From: Dyadobacter fermentans
Lineage (GTDB): Bacteria > Bacteroidota > Bacteroidia > Cytophagales > Spirosomataceae
DNA length: 64,000 bases
Direction of reading: 5' to 3'
Assembly (NCBI RefSeq): GCF_019924045.1
Contig: NZ_JAHXBN010000027.1
Location: 99,655-163,654 of the forward strand
The notes beneath the pieces are model-generated. The model did no database searches and was not told where the DNA came from. It saw only the letters and a program-made list of their open reading frames with translations. This document shows, one piece after another, positions 1 to 8,390 of this stretch. Position 1 is the stretch's first letter. Every line of letters begins with the position of its first letter. A program made the translations under genes and the position numbers.

Positions 1-504
1 ATTGGCGAGCGGGACCGGCAAGTCTGGAAGCGGCTTGAAATCCACCTGCTTCCGGGCCCCGTTCCATTGCATCAGGAACACCACCTTGCTCGTACCCGCC
101 TCGCTTTCACCTCCCATGCACACAATACCCTGCGGAAGCGAAACACTCGCACCATAGGCGATCTTTTGTTTCAAATGCGGGTTCATTGCCCGGATCCACA
201 CATAGGAAGAGCCGCTTTTTTTCAAAACATAAATGCCGTCGTGGTAGGCCTTTCGCCCACCTTCCCACGGCATCCCCGCGGGAAAATTGGCACCGCCGGC
301 GATCAGCAGTGCGCCATTGTGCCAGCCGGTAAAGGCGCCGGCCACGCCCGGGCTGGCTGCCTCCGGAGCTGTGCCGGGTGCGGGAAGGTTGGCGGCCACC
401 GACCAGTCGATCCGGTTCGAGAGCGTATCACCAGCCAAAGCATTATCGGGCCACATCAGATGTAAGCAGATTAGGATACAGAAAAGGTTGATCTTGCAAA
501 ACAT
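1..504 (-). CDS. Cyclically permuted mutarotase / N-acetylneuraminate epimerase (C-terminus beyond window)
   Basis: The first 168 codons of a gene that runs off the left edge are visible. An N-terminal signal peptide is followed by a Kelch-type start with the motifs PGVAGAFTGWHNGALLIAGG and NFPAGMPWEGG near residues 56-88. These are typical of the NanM-like cyclically permuted mutarotase family, which interconverts N-acetylneuraminate anomers in the periplasm. The ATG at 504 overlaps the TAA of the upstream lyase gene by one base (TAATG), so the two are translationally coupled. The position behind SusC, SusD and N-acetylneuraminate lyase supports a role in sialic-acid use. The family call rests on motifs only, and the catalytic blades lie outside the window. 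A plain Kelch protein is the alternative. Confidence 0.75.
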   Translation of the reverse strand, partial: MFCKINLFCILICLHLMWPDNALAGDTLSNRIDWSVAANLPAPGTAPEAASPGVAGAFTGWHNGALLIAGGANFPAGMPWEGGRKAYHDGIYVLKKSGSSYVWIRAMNPHLKQKIAYGASVSLPQGIVCMGGESEAGTSKVVFLMQWNGARKQVDFKPLPDLPVPLAN

Positions 505-1445
505 TAAAATGTGTTTTTGGCCAAAATCCGGCCCGATTTAAATGAATCAAAATCCAGCGCAGCCACATCGGCACGGAATGCTTCGAACTGCCCGTCGGTC
601 ATGTTCCGCACCGGCAACCTGAACTGTCCGCAATCCAGCCCAACGAGCCTCATATAGCTCTTACCCACTGAAATACCCCCATATTTACCTAAAAGCCGGA
701 TCATATCGATCGATTGCTGCTGCAAAGTCGCGGCGGTATCCATCCGGCCCTTTTCGAATGCCTCCATCAACCGGTGGTAGAGCGGCGCAGCGTAGTTGAA
801 AGTACTGCCTACCGCGCCTTTCGCACCGACGGCCAGCGCCGAAAGCATATTCTCGTCGCGGCCCCAAAGCATATCGTACCGGCCGTTGCGGAAGTTAAGA
901 CAAGATTGAAAATCCATAAAATCCTCGTGGGTATACTTGATCCCCGCAAAATTGGGAACGCGCCCGTCGATGGCTTGCAGCAGATCGTACATCGCAAATC
1001 CGACGCCCGTCAGCACGGGAATGTGGTAATAGTAAAACGGCATTTCGGGCACGCTTGCGGCGATGGCGATAATGCACTCCGCCAGCATTTCCACATTAGC
1101 CGGCTTGAAATACGACGGGCTGGTGAACGACACCGCATCCATGCCCACACCCGCGGCATGTTGGGCGAGGTCGATACAATCCGCGATGCAGGTACCACCC
1201 AGCAGGGGCATCACGGTGAATGCCGGATCGCCCGCCGCGCAGGCCGCCCAGGCTTCGGTTACGAGTTTTTTCTCGCGGAGGGTCAGCGATACGCCCTCTC
1301 CCGTGGAGCCGCAGATGAATGCACCGCTGACGCCATTATGTTTCAAAAACTCGTAATAAGCGGGGATAAGATCGGTATTGAGGCTACCGTCGGCCTGCAT
1401 AGGGGTGAATGGAGCCGCAATAAGGCCCTCCAAATGTAAATTCAT
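504..1445 (-). CDS. nanA: N-acetylneuraminate lyase (DHDPS superfamily)
   Basis: A 313-residue TIM-barrel aldolase of the dihydrodipicolinate synthase/N-acetylneuraminate lyase family. It is expected to split N-acetylneuraminate into N-acetylmannosamine and pyruvate in the cytoplasm. Visible motifs are GSTGEG at residues 46-51, the YYYHIPVLTG stretch at 138-147 with the catalytic tyrosine probably Tyr140, and the Schiff-base lysine Lys170 in FAGIKYTHED. The YHIP form is characteristic of the lyase rather than of DapA. It lies 25 bases after susD and overlaps the following mutarotase by one base. A related keto-acid aldolase cannot be excluded, but the mutarotase, the SusCD pair and the FadR-type regulator all fit sialic acid. 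Confidence 0.82.
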   Translation of the reverse strand: MNLHLEGLIAAPFTPMQADGSLNTDLIPAYYEFLKHNGVSGAFICGSTGEGVSLTLREKKLVTEAWAACAAGDPAFTVMPLLGGTCIADCIDLAQHAAGVGMDAVSFTSPSYFKPANVEMLAECIIAIAASVPEMPFYYYHIPVLTGVGFAMYDLLQAIDGRVPNFAGIKYTHEDFMDFQSCLNFRNGRYDMLWGRDENMLSALAVGAKGAVGSTFNYAAPLYHRLMEAFEKGRMDTAATLQQQSIDMIRLLGKYGGISVGKSYMRLVGLDCGQFRLPVRNMTDGQFEAFRADVAALDFDSFKSGRILAKNTF

Positions 1446-1470
1446 GAATATATCCGTTTGAAAAAGAAAC

Positions 1471-3045
1471 TCAGTTAGGTCGTGCGGTGCTGTAACCCGG
1501 CGTCTGCGTCACGAGGGGGTCGTTGGTCCACACGGCAGCCTCGATAGGCCATAAAATCCGGTACTCCTGCGTGGCCTTGTCGAGCACGCCATAGGGATGC
1601 GCCGCGCTTTTGAATACCAGCGGCTCGCTGCCGGATTTCATACGGCGCAGATCATACCAGCGCTTGCCCTCATGTACAAACTCCCACGTGCGCTCGTTGA
1701 ATATCGCCAGTTCGTTCGCATCTTTTCCGGTATTCACGAACGGCTTCGGGTCCTTGCCCCCGAAAGCGCGGTCGCGCACGGGCTGGATGTAGGCCGCGGG
1801 ATCGCCGCCCTGCGCATTGGTGATCTCCGCCAGCATCAGAAGCCGGTCGGCCTCGCGGTATACCGGCCAGTCATCGGAGAAATAGCGTTTGTTGGCGTCG
1901 ATGGTACCGAGGAATTTCACCAGCGCAGTGTTCCTGATGGTCGGCACGAAGGGTGTCACATCGGTATTGACCTTGTAATTGTCATAGAAAGTGGCATTTC
2001 GGCGCGTATCGGCAAGGTTATACGATTGGAATAATTCAAAAGTATAAGCATACCGCTGAATAACCTGTTGCGAGTTCGTTGCGGCCAGTACGAGCGGGTC
2101 CACCAGGAAATTACCTACACCGGCACTCACGGTCGAATCTTTGTAATGCAGCCCGTTCATATTGAAGGTAGAATAGGTATAAGCCGCCACGCCGCTCATT
2201 TCAGCCTCTCCCACTTTGTACCGCACGGCAAAAATCACCTCGTTGTTGTTCTTTTGATTGTAGGCAAAAACATGGGCGAAAACGGGCAGCAGGCTGCTAC
2301 CGGTCACGGCTTCCAATGCCGTTTTGGCCTCGGCAAGGTCGGCGGTTTTCCCATACACCTTCGCCGTCCAGAGCAACACCTCGCCTTTCAGCATCCGCGC
2401 CGCATTGGGCGACCATTGACTTTTGTCGCCAACCGCTGCCTGCGTGCCGAAAAGGCCCACAGCCTTATTCACATCGGCCTTCACCGCATTGGCCACCTCT
2501 TCTTCCGTAGCCCGGGCCTTCCGGAGTAAAACCGCGTCGGTCGTGCCATTCAGTACGTCGGCTTCGAGCACGAGCGGTACGCCGCCGTAAGTGCGCAGCA
2601 AATGGAAATAATAATAGGCACGCATGGCATATGCCTGTCCCAGCAGGTAGTTTTTGCGGGTTTCGGACAGGAACCCGATGCCCTCTACCTTTTGGATAAA
2701 CAAATTGATCTGCAAAATCGGGCCGTAAAAACCGGCCCAGCTGCTCACGCCCGACGAAGTTTCCTCCAACCGCTGCTCGATAACCGGCAGTTCATTGAGG
2801 GATGTCGCCTGCCTGTCGACATTGCTGTACGTGCCTCCGCGCATTTCACCCAGGCGCAGAAACTGGAACTGATTATCCCGGAACTGCTTGTGCAGGCCCA
2901 CCATGAAATTGCTCACCTGAGCTTCGTTCTGCCAGAAATTACTGTTTCCGAAATAGTCCTCGGGTGCGAGTTCGAGCGCATCCTGGCAGGAGGTTGCCAG
3001 CACCGACAATACGGCCCAGCAGATATGGAACATGATCTTTTTCAT
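1471..3045 (-). CDS. SusD/RagB-family outer-membrane glycan-binding lipoprotein, nan operon
   Basis: About 524 residues. It begins with a lipoprotein signal whose lipobox is LATSC near residue 18, so it is probably anchored at the cell surface and caps the partner SusC. The C-terminal RagB/SusD region is visible, including WEFVHEGKRWYDLRRM. The ATG at 3045 is preferred over an upstream in-frame start at 3072 because it begins directly with the signal peptide and falls 4 bases after the susC stop. Context suggests it binds sialic acid or sialylated glycans, like NanU in Tannerella and Bacteroides; this is inferred from the neighbours. Confidence 0.88.
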   Translation of the reverse strand: MKKIMFHICWAVLSVLATSCQDALELAPEDYFGNSNFWQNEAQVSNFMVGLHKQFRDNQFQFLRLGEMRGGTYSNVDRQATSLNELPVIEQRLEETSSGVSSWAGFYGPILQINLFIQKVEGIGFLSETRKNYLLGQAYAMRAYYYFHLLRTYGGVPLVLEADVLNGTTDAVLLRKARATEEEVANAVKADVNKAVGLFGTQAAVGDKSQWSPNAARMLKGEVLLWTAKVYGKTADLAEAKTALEAVTGSSLLPVFAHVFAYNQKNNNEVIFAVRYKVGEAEMSGVAAYTYSTFNMNGLHYKDSTVSAGVGNFLVDPLVLAATNSQQVIQRYAYTFELFQSYNLADTRRNATFYDNYKVNTDVTPFVPTIRNTALVKFLGTIDANKRYFSDDWPVYREADRLLMLAEITNAQGGDPAAYIQPVRDRAFGGKDPKPFVNTGKDANELAIFNERTWEFVHEGKRWYDLRRMKSGSEPLVFKSAAHPYGVLDKATQEYRILWPIEAAVWTNDPLVTQTPGYSTARPN

Positions 3046-3049
3046 GCGG

Positions 3050-6000
3050 TTAAAATGTGAGGTTAACACCAAGGATAAGGGATGTAGGAATAGTATAGGC
3101 GCTGTTCTGGCTGCCGGTACGCTCGGGCAATGCCAACATTTTGTTCGTCAGGTAGCCCAGGTTCTGGCCTGTCGCGGTGACGGTCAGTCCGGCGATTTTG
3201 ATTTTTTGCAAAAACGCCGAAGGAACGGTGTAGCTCAACGACACCTCGCGGAATGCCAGGTACGACGAGTTTACCCAGAACATGCTGCTCGGCCGGTCGA
3301 AATTCTTGGAATTGAGCTGGTCGGCCCAGGTGTAGCGCGGATATTTCGCATTCGGGTTTTCGGGCGTCCAGGTATCCTTTACCAGATCGGTCACGTTGAA
3401 CTCGCCTTGCGCACTGGCGAGCGACCAAAGGTGTTGGAAATCCATCTGGACATGGCCCAATGCGAAGTCCATCCGGGCAAAAAGCGACAGATTCTTCCAG
3501 CGCACCTGCATATTGACGCCTCCTGTCCATCGCGGGATCGTACGCCCGAGCGACACCATGTCGCGGGTATCGATCGTATCGTTGTTGTCGAGGTCCTTCC
3601 ACATCATATCGCCCAGCTGCGTGGCAATGTAAGTGGTACGGCTAAGGCCCTTGGCAGAAATCATCGCCTCGCTCGCCACGCGTTTGCCGGCCGCGCCATT
3701 GTATTGCACCTCGCCTGCGGCGATATCGATCTTGTTGTATTTCGAGAGGTCTTCCGCATTACGGATAATTCCGTCGCTCACGTAACCAAAAACTTCGCCA
3801 TACTCCTGCCCTTCCTGCAAGCCGCCCGCCCAGATCGTCCTGCCCGATTTCGGGTCGTAAATGCGCTGGCCGCCTTGGCGGTTGTTCTCATTGCCGTTGA
3901 AAGGCAGTTTCAGCACCATGTTCTTGTTCCAGGCAGCGTTCGCGCCGATCTGCACGGTGAGGTCCTTTTTCTGAACGGCCTTGAAAACGCCTTCCAATTC
4001 CACGCCCCGGTTGCGCATGCTGCCGTTATTGGTACGGATACTCGAAATACCGGCCGAAGTAGGCAGGATCACGCTCGCGATCTTGTCGGTGGTCACGCGG
4101 TTGTAGACAGCGATGTTGGTCGTGATACGATTGTTGAAAAAGCCCATTTCCACGCCGCCTTCCACGGTATTGCTTTTTTCCCACTTCAGATTAGGGTTCG
4201 CGACGCCCGTTTGCAGGAAGCCGATAGATCCGTTGTAAGCCGTTTGAGAGCCATAGGAACCCTGCAACTCATACACACCGATGCCATTGTTGGTACCAAT
4301 CCCGATGTTGCCGTTTTTGCCATAACTCGCACGTAGTTTCAGGAATGACAGCCAATTTTGCGTCGCGGCCATGAAATCCTCGCGGTGCATGAGCCAGCCG
4401 GCCGAGAAAGCAGGGAAAGTACCAAACTGGTTGTCGCCGATCAGCCTCGAATAGCCGTCACGTCGTACTGTAAACGAAGCGAGGTATTTACCGTCATAGT
4501 CGTAATTCAGGCGACCGAATGCCGAAATAATGCGTTCGCGGGTATGATAGGAATCGATGGTACGGGTGTTGGCATCGTTGACGGTCAGGCCCAGGTCCTG
4601 GAAATCATCCGTCGGCGCGAGGCGGCCGGCGGCGCTGAAACCGTTCGTCGCTTCCTGGTAATATTCGGAGCCGATCATGGCGTCTATGAAGCTCTTGCCG
4701 AGGAATGCCTTTTTGTAGTTCAGCACAGCATTGTAGGTCTGGCGGACGACGCGGTCGAAGCCCGCCGATGATGCGCGGTCGCGGTTCCAGCCGGTGTTCG
4801 GGTTGGTCGTGCTCATGATACCAATGCGGTAATCCCTGTTAAACGACTCCGCCACGGCTTCGTCGTACATCAATATACCACCTGCTTTGACAAACAGGTC
4901 TTCGTTAATATCCGCCCGGAACGACTGCCCGAGCGTGAATTTATCGGACTGGTTGTTTCTTTTGTATTTATCAAAATTAAGGACCGGATTACCGTCGCTG
5001 GCGTCGCGACCGAGGATCAGCTCGCCGTTGGCATTGGTACCGCGCATGGTGGGCGGCGCAGAAAGCATCCGGCCCCAGTAGTTGGCCTCACCGTTTTGCA
5101 GCGACTGGTCGCGCCAGTTGGCCCTTGCGAAGTTGAGGCTGCTTTCGGATTTCAGCCAGCTTTTGATCTTGTAATCCCCGTTCAATGTGAAGGTAAGCCG
5201 ACGGTAAAATGTACCGAGCGACAATCCGTCTTCATTGTAATAACCCAAATTGGCATAATAGCCGCCTTTCGCATTACCGCCATTCATTCCGATATTATAA
5301 TCCTGCGAAATAGCCGGTGATTTAAATGCGTAATCGCCGTAGTTAAAATCCTTGTAGATCAGGTCGGCGTTGGTCCCGTTGGCGTCATAAGCTCCGGCCG
5401 CATTGGTTTTAACGGGGTCTTTCATCGTTTTCCAGCCGTCGTTTGCATTCAGCAGTTCGCGGTTGCTGTCGTTCAGGCGCATGGTGCTCCATATCGCGCG
5501 CGAATCGTAGTTACCGTCGAGGATCACGACGTTGGCATCTTTATACAGGTTACCCGTCCCGCGCGGGCCCACGCCGGAGAGCAGCGACGACGTAGCGGTC
5601 CCGTTCTTGATCGCCTCCACAACACCCATCCGCGTCCATTTGATATAGTCCCCGGCGTTGAGGTAGTTATAGGGAATGTTCAGGAAGTTAAAACCGGTTT
5701 TGGCCTTGAAGGTGATCGACGAAACACCATCCTTTCCTCTTTTGGAGGTGATCAGTACCACCCCATTGCTGGCACGCGCGCCGTAAATGGCAGTGGCCGA
5801 AGCATCTTTCAACACCTCCATACTTTCAATGTCATCAGGGTTAATGTCGCTCAGCGAGCCCCTCACCTGCCCGTCGACCACAATAAGCGGGCTTCCCGAG
5901 CCATCGAAGTTGGTACCGCCACGCAGGATAATGGTAGGGATCGAGCCCGGCCGGCCGGTGGCGGTGGATACGCGCACACCCGCAATGGTACCCGCGAGCG

Positions 6001-6436
6001 CCTGCGCGGGGTTGGCGCGCATCCCGGTTTCTAGCACTTTGGAATCCAGCTTGGCAATGGACGAAGTGATTTTCGTCCTGCTCGCCGATCCATATCCGGT
6101 TACCACCACTTCATTCAACGCCGAAACGTCCGGTTTGAGCGAAATATCGAGGGTAGCCGCTATGCCCACAGGCATTTCCTGCATCACATAGCCCATCATC
6201 CGGAATTGGATCACGTCACCTCCGGCTACCTGAATGGTGTAGGTGCCTTCCATCGAGGTTTCGGTAGCCACGTTTTTGCCTTTCAGCAACACGGTCACGT
6301 TGGGCAGCGGCTGCTTGTCGTCGTCGGACAGCACTTTCCCGGTCAGTTGGCGCGTGGTTTGCGCATGCAGGCATGTGGCCAGCAACAGCCCGACGAGGCT
6401 GAGCAGGATGCTGCGGTGGGTAGTTTTCAATTTCAT
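3050..6436 (-). CDS. SusC/RagA-family TonB-dependent outer-membrane transporter, nan operon
   Basis: A 1128-residue TonB-dependent transporter. A signal peptide (residues 1-25) is followed by a carboxypeptidase-regulatory-like domain (about 30-100). Next come a TonB-box-like EVVVTGYG at 109-116, a plug with GVRVSTATGRPG and DASATAIYGARASNGVVLITSKRG, and a long beta-barrel ending in NLTF with the terminal aromatic residue. It lacks the N-terminal STN domain, so it is not wired to an ECF sigma factor. It is the first gene of the operon and faces the FadR/GntR regulator across 182 bases. Expected substrate is free or bound sialic acid, by context (NanO-like). Confidence 0.92.
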   Translation of the reverse strand: MKLKTTHRSILLSLVGLLLATCLHAQTTRQLTGKVLSDDDKQPLPNVTVLLKGKNVATETSMEGTYTIQVAGGDVIQFRMMGYVMQEMPVGIAATLDISLKPDVSALNEVVVTGYGSASRTKITSSIAKLDSKVLETGMRANPAQALAGTIAGVRVSTATGRPGSIPTIILRGGTNFDGSGSPLIVVDGQVRGSLSDINPDDIESMEVLKDASATAIYGARASNGVVLITSKRGKDGVSSITFKAKTGFNFLNIPYNYLNAGDYIKWTRMGVVEAIKNGTATSSLLSGVGPRGTGNLYKDANVVILDGNYDSRAIWSTMRLNDSNRELLNANDGWKTMKDPVKTNAAGAYDANGTNADLIYKDFNYGDYAFKSPAISQDYNIGMNGGNAKGGYYANLGYYNEDGLSLGTFYRRLTFTLNGDYKIKSWLKSESSLNFARANWRDQSLQNGEANYWGRMLSAPPTMRGTNANGELILGRDASDGNPVLNFDKYKRNNQSDKFTLGQSFRADINEDLFVKAGGILMYDEAVAESFNRDYRIGIMSTTNPNTGWNRDRASSAGFDRVVRQTYNAVLNYKKAFLGKSFIDAMIGSEYYQEATNGFSAAGRLAPTDDFQDLGLTVNDANTRTIDSYHTRERIISAFGRLNYDYDGKYLASFTVRRDGYSRLIGDNQFGTFPAFSAGWLMHREDFMAATQNWLSFLKLRASYGKNGNIGIGTNNGIGVYELQGSYGSQTAYNGSIGFLQTGVANPNLKWEKSNTVEGGVEMGFFNNRITTNIAVYNRVTTDKIASVILPTSAGISSIRTNNGSMRNRGVELEGVFKAVQKKDLTVQIGANAAWNKNMVLKLPFNGNENNRQGGQRIYDPKSGRTIWAGGLQEGQEYGEVFGYVSDGIIRNAEDLSKYNKIDIAAGEVQYNGAAGKRVASEAMISAKGLSRTTYIATQLGDMMWKDLDNNDTIDTRDMVSLGRTIPRWTGGVNMQVRWKNLSLFARMDFALGHVQMDFQHLWSLASAQGEFNVTDLVKDTWTPENPNAKYPRYTWADQLNSKNFDRPSSMFWVNSSYLAFREVSLSYTVPSAFLQKIKIAGLTVTATGQNLGYLTNKMLALPERTGSQNSAYTIPTSLILGVNLTF

Positions 6437-6462
6437 AGAAAAGGTTAAGAGTTATTTTTGTC

Positions 6463-6477
6463 TTATGTATGACATAA
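6463..6477. promoter_or_regulatory. FadR/GntR-type operator candidate, nan promoter
   Basis: A perfect inverted repeat, TTATGT-ATG-ACATAA. Its core TGTATGACA fits the GT-N3-AC spacing of FadR-type GntR operators. It lies directly downstream of the candidate -7 box of susC, where binding would block transcription. A second copy of the core lies at 6591-6599. Confidence 0.5.
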
Positions 6478-6485
6478 TAAAGGTA
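6478..6485 (-). promoter_or_regulatory. Candidate -7 box of the nan operon promoter
   Basis: On the minus strand this reads TACCTTTA, one base from the Bacteroidota consensus TAnnTTTG, with CTTG 21 bases upstream as a possible -33 element. It would start transcription around 6465-6470, inside the operator-like palindrome, about 30 bases before the susC start codon. Confidence 0.35.
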
Positions 6486-6494
6486 GGGTTTTCA

Positions 6495-6540
6495 CCGTCT
6501 TGATAGCAAGCATCTTGCGAAAAAAATTTTTCGCAGACGG
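6495..6540. repeat. Nested inverted repeats between nan susC and the regulator
   Basis: CCGTCT at 6495-6500 is mirrored by AGACGG at 6535-6540. Inside lies a tighter palindrome, GCGAAAAA-AA-TTTTTCGC, at 6517-6534. The A/T tract suggests a bent or protein-bound site between the two divergent promoters. It overlaps the likely -33 region of the susC promoter. Confidence 0.4.
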
Positions 6541-6590
6541 CATTTCTTAATCACAAAATGGCTTGCGCTTTAACCGAAAACAGCCAAATT

Positions 6591-6599
6591 TGTCAGACA
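6591..6599. promoter_or_regulatory. Second FadR/GntR-type operator core
   Basis: TGTCAGACA matches the TGT-N3-ACA core of the palindrome at 6466-6474, and both are followed by TAAT. It ends 20 bases before the start codon of the regulator, consistent with autoregulation. Confidence 0.4.
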
Positions 6600-6618
6600 T
6601 AATGCGCTATAAACACTC

Positions 6619-7320
6619 ATGGGAGACATTTTTCCGAATATCAAAAGCGTCGACACCAGCTCGCTGGTCGACAAGGTCGAGAGCAACCTCGTCCAATTTT
6701 TTATCGATCACAATTTCAAGGTAGGCGACTCGATCCCAAAGGAACTGGAACTGGCCCAGTCGCTGGGGGTAAGCAGGACGGTCGTACGCGAGGCGATGCT
6801 CCGGCTCCGGCTGATGGGTTTGGTAGAATCCAAGAAGCACCGCGGGGCGGTTATTACCAGCCCCGACCTCGTGTCCATCCTCGAAAAGAGCATGAACCCG
6901 AAAATCCTGGATGAAAACACGTTGAAGGAAATCTTTGAAATGCGGCTGTCGCTCGAAATCGGAATGGCCGACTTCATTATGGAACGCGTAACGCCCGAGG
7001 ACATCGCGGTGCTGAGAGTGCTCGTGGAAAACGAGCCCGCCGCATCCGACCGGACGATATTCCAGATCGAGCATGAGATCGCCTTCCACGGCAAACTGTA
7101 CGAAATCACACGCAATGAAACCATGAAGAAGTTCCAGCGTATGCTCCTGCCGGTCTTCGACTACGTGCACAAGAGCGGGCTGCTGCGTAAGCTCCCTATA
7201 AATACCAACTTCATTTCACACAAGGAAATAGTCGATATCATCGAGCACGGAACGGCGGAAAAGCTCCGCAACGGCATGCGGAGCCACCTCGAAAACCATT
7301 TTGCACGGCTGTTGGAATAG
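6619..7320 (+). CDS. FadR-subfamily GntR transcriptional regulator (FCD domain)
   Basis: A 233-residue regulator. A winged helix-turn-helix lies near residues 14-80 (ELAQSLGVSRTVVREAMLRL). It is followed by an all-helical FCD ligand domain (about 95-225) with the histidine-bearing stretches EHEIAFHGKLYEIT, HKEIVDIIEHG and MRSHLENHF, which in this family often bind a metal and the effector. It is divergent from the sialic-acid operon and so is the likely repressor that responds to sialic acid or a breakdown product, like NanR of the same family; the effector is inferred. The gene ends 6 bases from the convergent xylanase gene, with no visible terminator between them. Confidence 0.85.
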   Translation: MGDIFPNIKSVDTSSLVDKVESNLVQFFIDHNFKVGDSIPKELELAQSLGVSRTVVREAMLRLRLMGLVESKKHRGAVITSPDLVSILEKSMNPKILDENTLKEIFEMRLSLEIGMADFIMERVTPEDIAVLRVLVENEPAASDRTIFQIEHEIAFHGKLYEITRNETMKKFQRMLLPVFDYVHKSGLLRKLPINTNFISHKEIVDIIEHGTAEKLRNGMRSHLENHFARLLE

Positions 7321-7326
7321 CCGGTG

Positions 7327-8388
7327 TCAGAAATCGACGATTTTGTTGAAAAACGGCTTCGGTTGCAGCTGCTCGTCGAACAGCAGCGGGTAATCCTTCC
7401 GGCCACGGACGGGAAAGTTATCCAGCCAGGTCGTTTTATCCGACACATTCCAGAAGGTGACGCCTGTAAGTGCGCCGCGGTTTTTACGGAATGTGTTGAA
7501 AAGCATTTCGTACTGCGCGGCCTGCCTGGTAAATGCTTCCCGCGCGACAGGAGCATTGTCAGCCTCCGTACGTTCGCGTCGGCCATGCTCTTTTGCATGC
7601 ACCGACACGTCCAGCTCCGTAACCTGCACCGCCAGCCCCAGGCTTGCAAACCGGCTGATCGACTCCTGCAACTCGTTCTCAGCGGGCTCATACGCAGACC
7701 AATGCCCCTGCAAACCCACGCCGTGAACCGGCACGTTTTTCTCTTTCAGTTTTTGGATTAGCTGAAAAATCTTGTCCCGTTTGGCACGGCTCTCGGTGTT
7801 GTAATCATTGTAAAAAAGCTGCGCGGCCGGGTCGGCGGCATGTGCGTATTCGAATGCTTTTTCAATGTAATCCTCGCCTATAATCTCATAAAACTTAGAT
7901 TTTCGGTAAATGGCCGTTCCGGTGTCCGGTACCGCCTCATTCACGACATCCCAGGCGTAAATCTGCCCCTTATAACGGCCCACAACGTCGGTAATGTGCT
8001 GTTTCAGGCGTTGGAGCAGCACTTCGCGCGTCACCTGCCTGCCCGTGTCATCGGTGAAAAACCACGAGGGCGTCTGGTTGTGCCAGCACAATGTATGCCC
8101 ACGCACTTTCATGCCGTTCTTCTGCGCAAATGCGACAATCGCGTCGGGCGCTTCCCAGGCGTAGCGGCCGGGCTCGGGGTGGATCGGGCCCATTTTCATC
8201 GCGTTTTCAGGCGTAATGCTGTTGAACTGCTTCACGATGAACTCCGCCTCCGGCCCCGAGAGGTTCCTCGGAGCCACGGCTACGCCTACCGGAAAGTAGT
8301 CTTTGTAGGCATCTCTTAAAGTCTTTTGCTGCGCCAATGCGGCGGTCGACGCCAGTAGCGCGGCCAGAAACAGGGGAGTTTTTTGCAT
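7327..8388 (-). CDS. GH10 endo-1,4-beta-xylanase
   Basis: A 353-residue secreted or surface enzyme. After a signal peptide ending near Ala19 it is a single GH10 TIM barrel of normal length with no carbohydrate-binding module. The acid/base glutamate is Glu151 in WDVVNEA and the nucleophile is Glu258 in QVTELDVS; the GHTLCWHNQTPSWF stretch (97-110) lines the substrate cleft. It should cut beta-1,4-xylan internally, retaining the anomeric configuration. It starts 2 bases after the stop of the upstream oxidoreductase gene and is the last gene of the SusC-SusD-GH43-oxidoreductase operon. The GH10 type accepts substituted xylan, which fits the GH67 alpha-glucuronidase across the sensor gene. Confidence 0.93.
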   Translation of the reverse strand: MQKTPLFLAALLASTAALAQQKTLRDAYKDYFPVGVAVAPRNLSGPEAEFIVKQFNSITPENAMKMGPIHPEPGRYAWEAPDAIVAFAQKNGMKVRGHTLCWHNQTPSWFFTDDTGRQVTREVLLQRLKQHITDVVGRYKGQIYAWDVVNEAVPDTGTAIYRKSKFYEIIGEDYIEKAFEYAHAADPAAQLFYNDYNTESRAKRDKIFQLIQKLKEKNVPVHGVGLQGHWSAYEPAENELQESISRFASLGLAVQVTELDVSVHAKEHGRRERTEADNAPVAREAFTRQAAQYEMLFNTFRKNRGALTGVTFWNVSDKTTWLDNFPVRGRKDYPLLFDEQLQPKPFFNKIVDF

Positions 8389-8390
8389 AC

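Noticed and set aside
1538..1550. GCCTCGATAGGCC, same as the core of the 63.7-kb palindrome
   Set aside because: A single 13-base match that is itself nearly palindromic and codes for ordinary SusD residues; by itself it does not show a second insertion.
3032..4336. Long plus-strand open frame opposite susC (434 codons)
   Set aside because: It mirrors the codons of a clear SusC gene, has no recognisable domain, and similar mirror frames occur opposite most GC-rich genes in the window.
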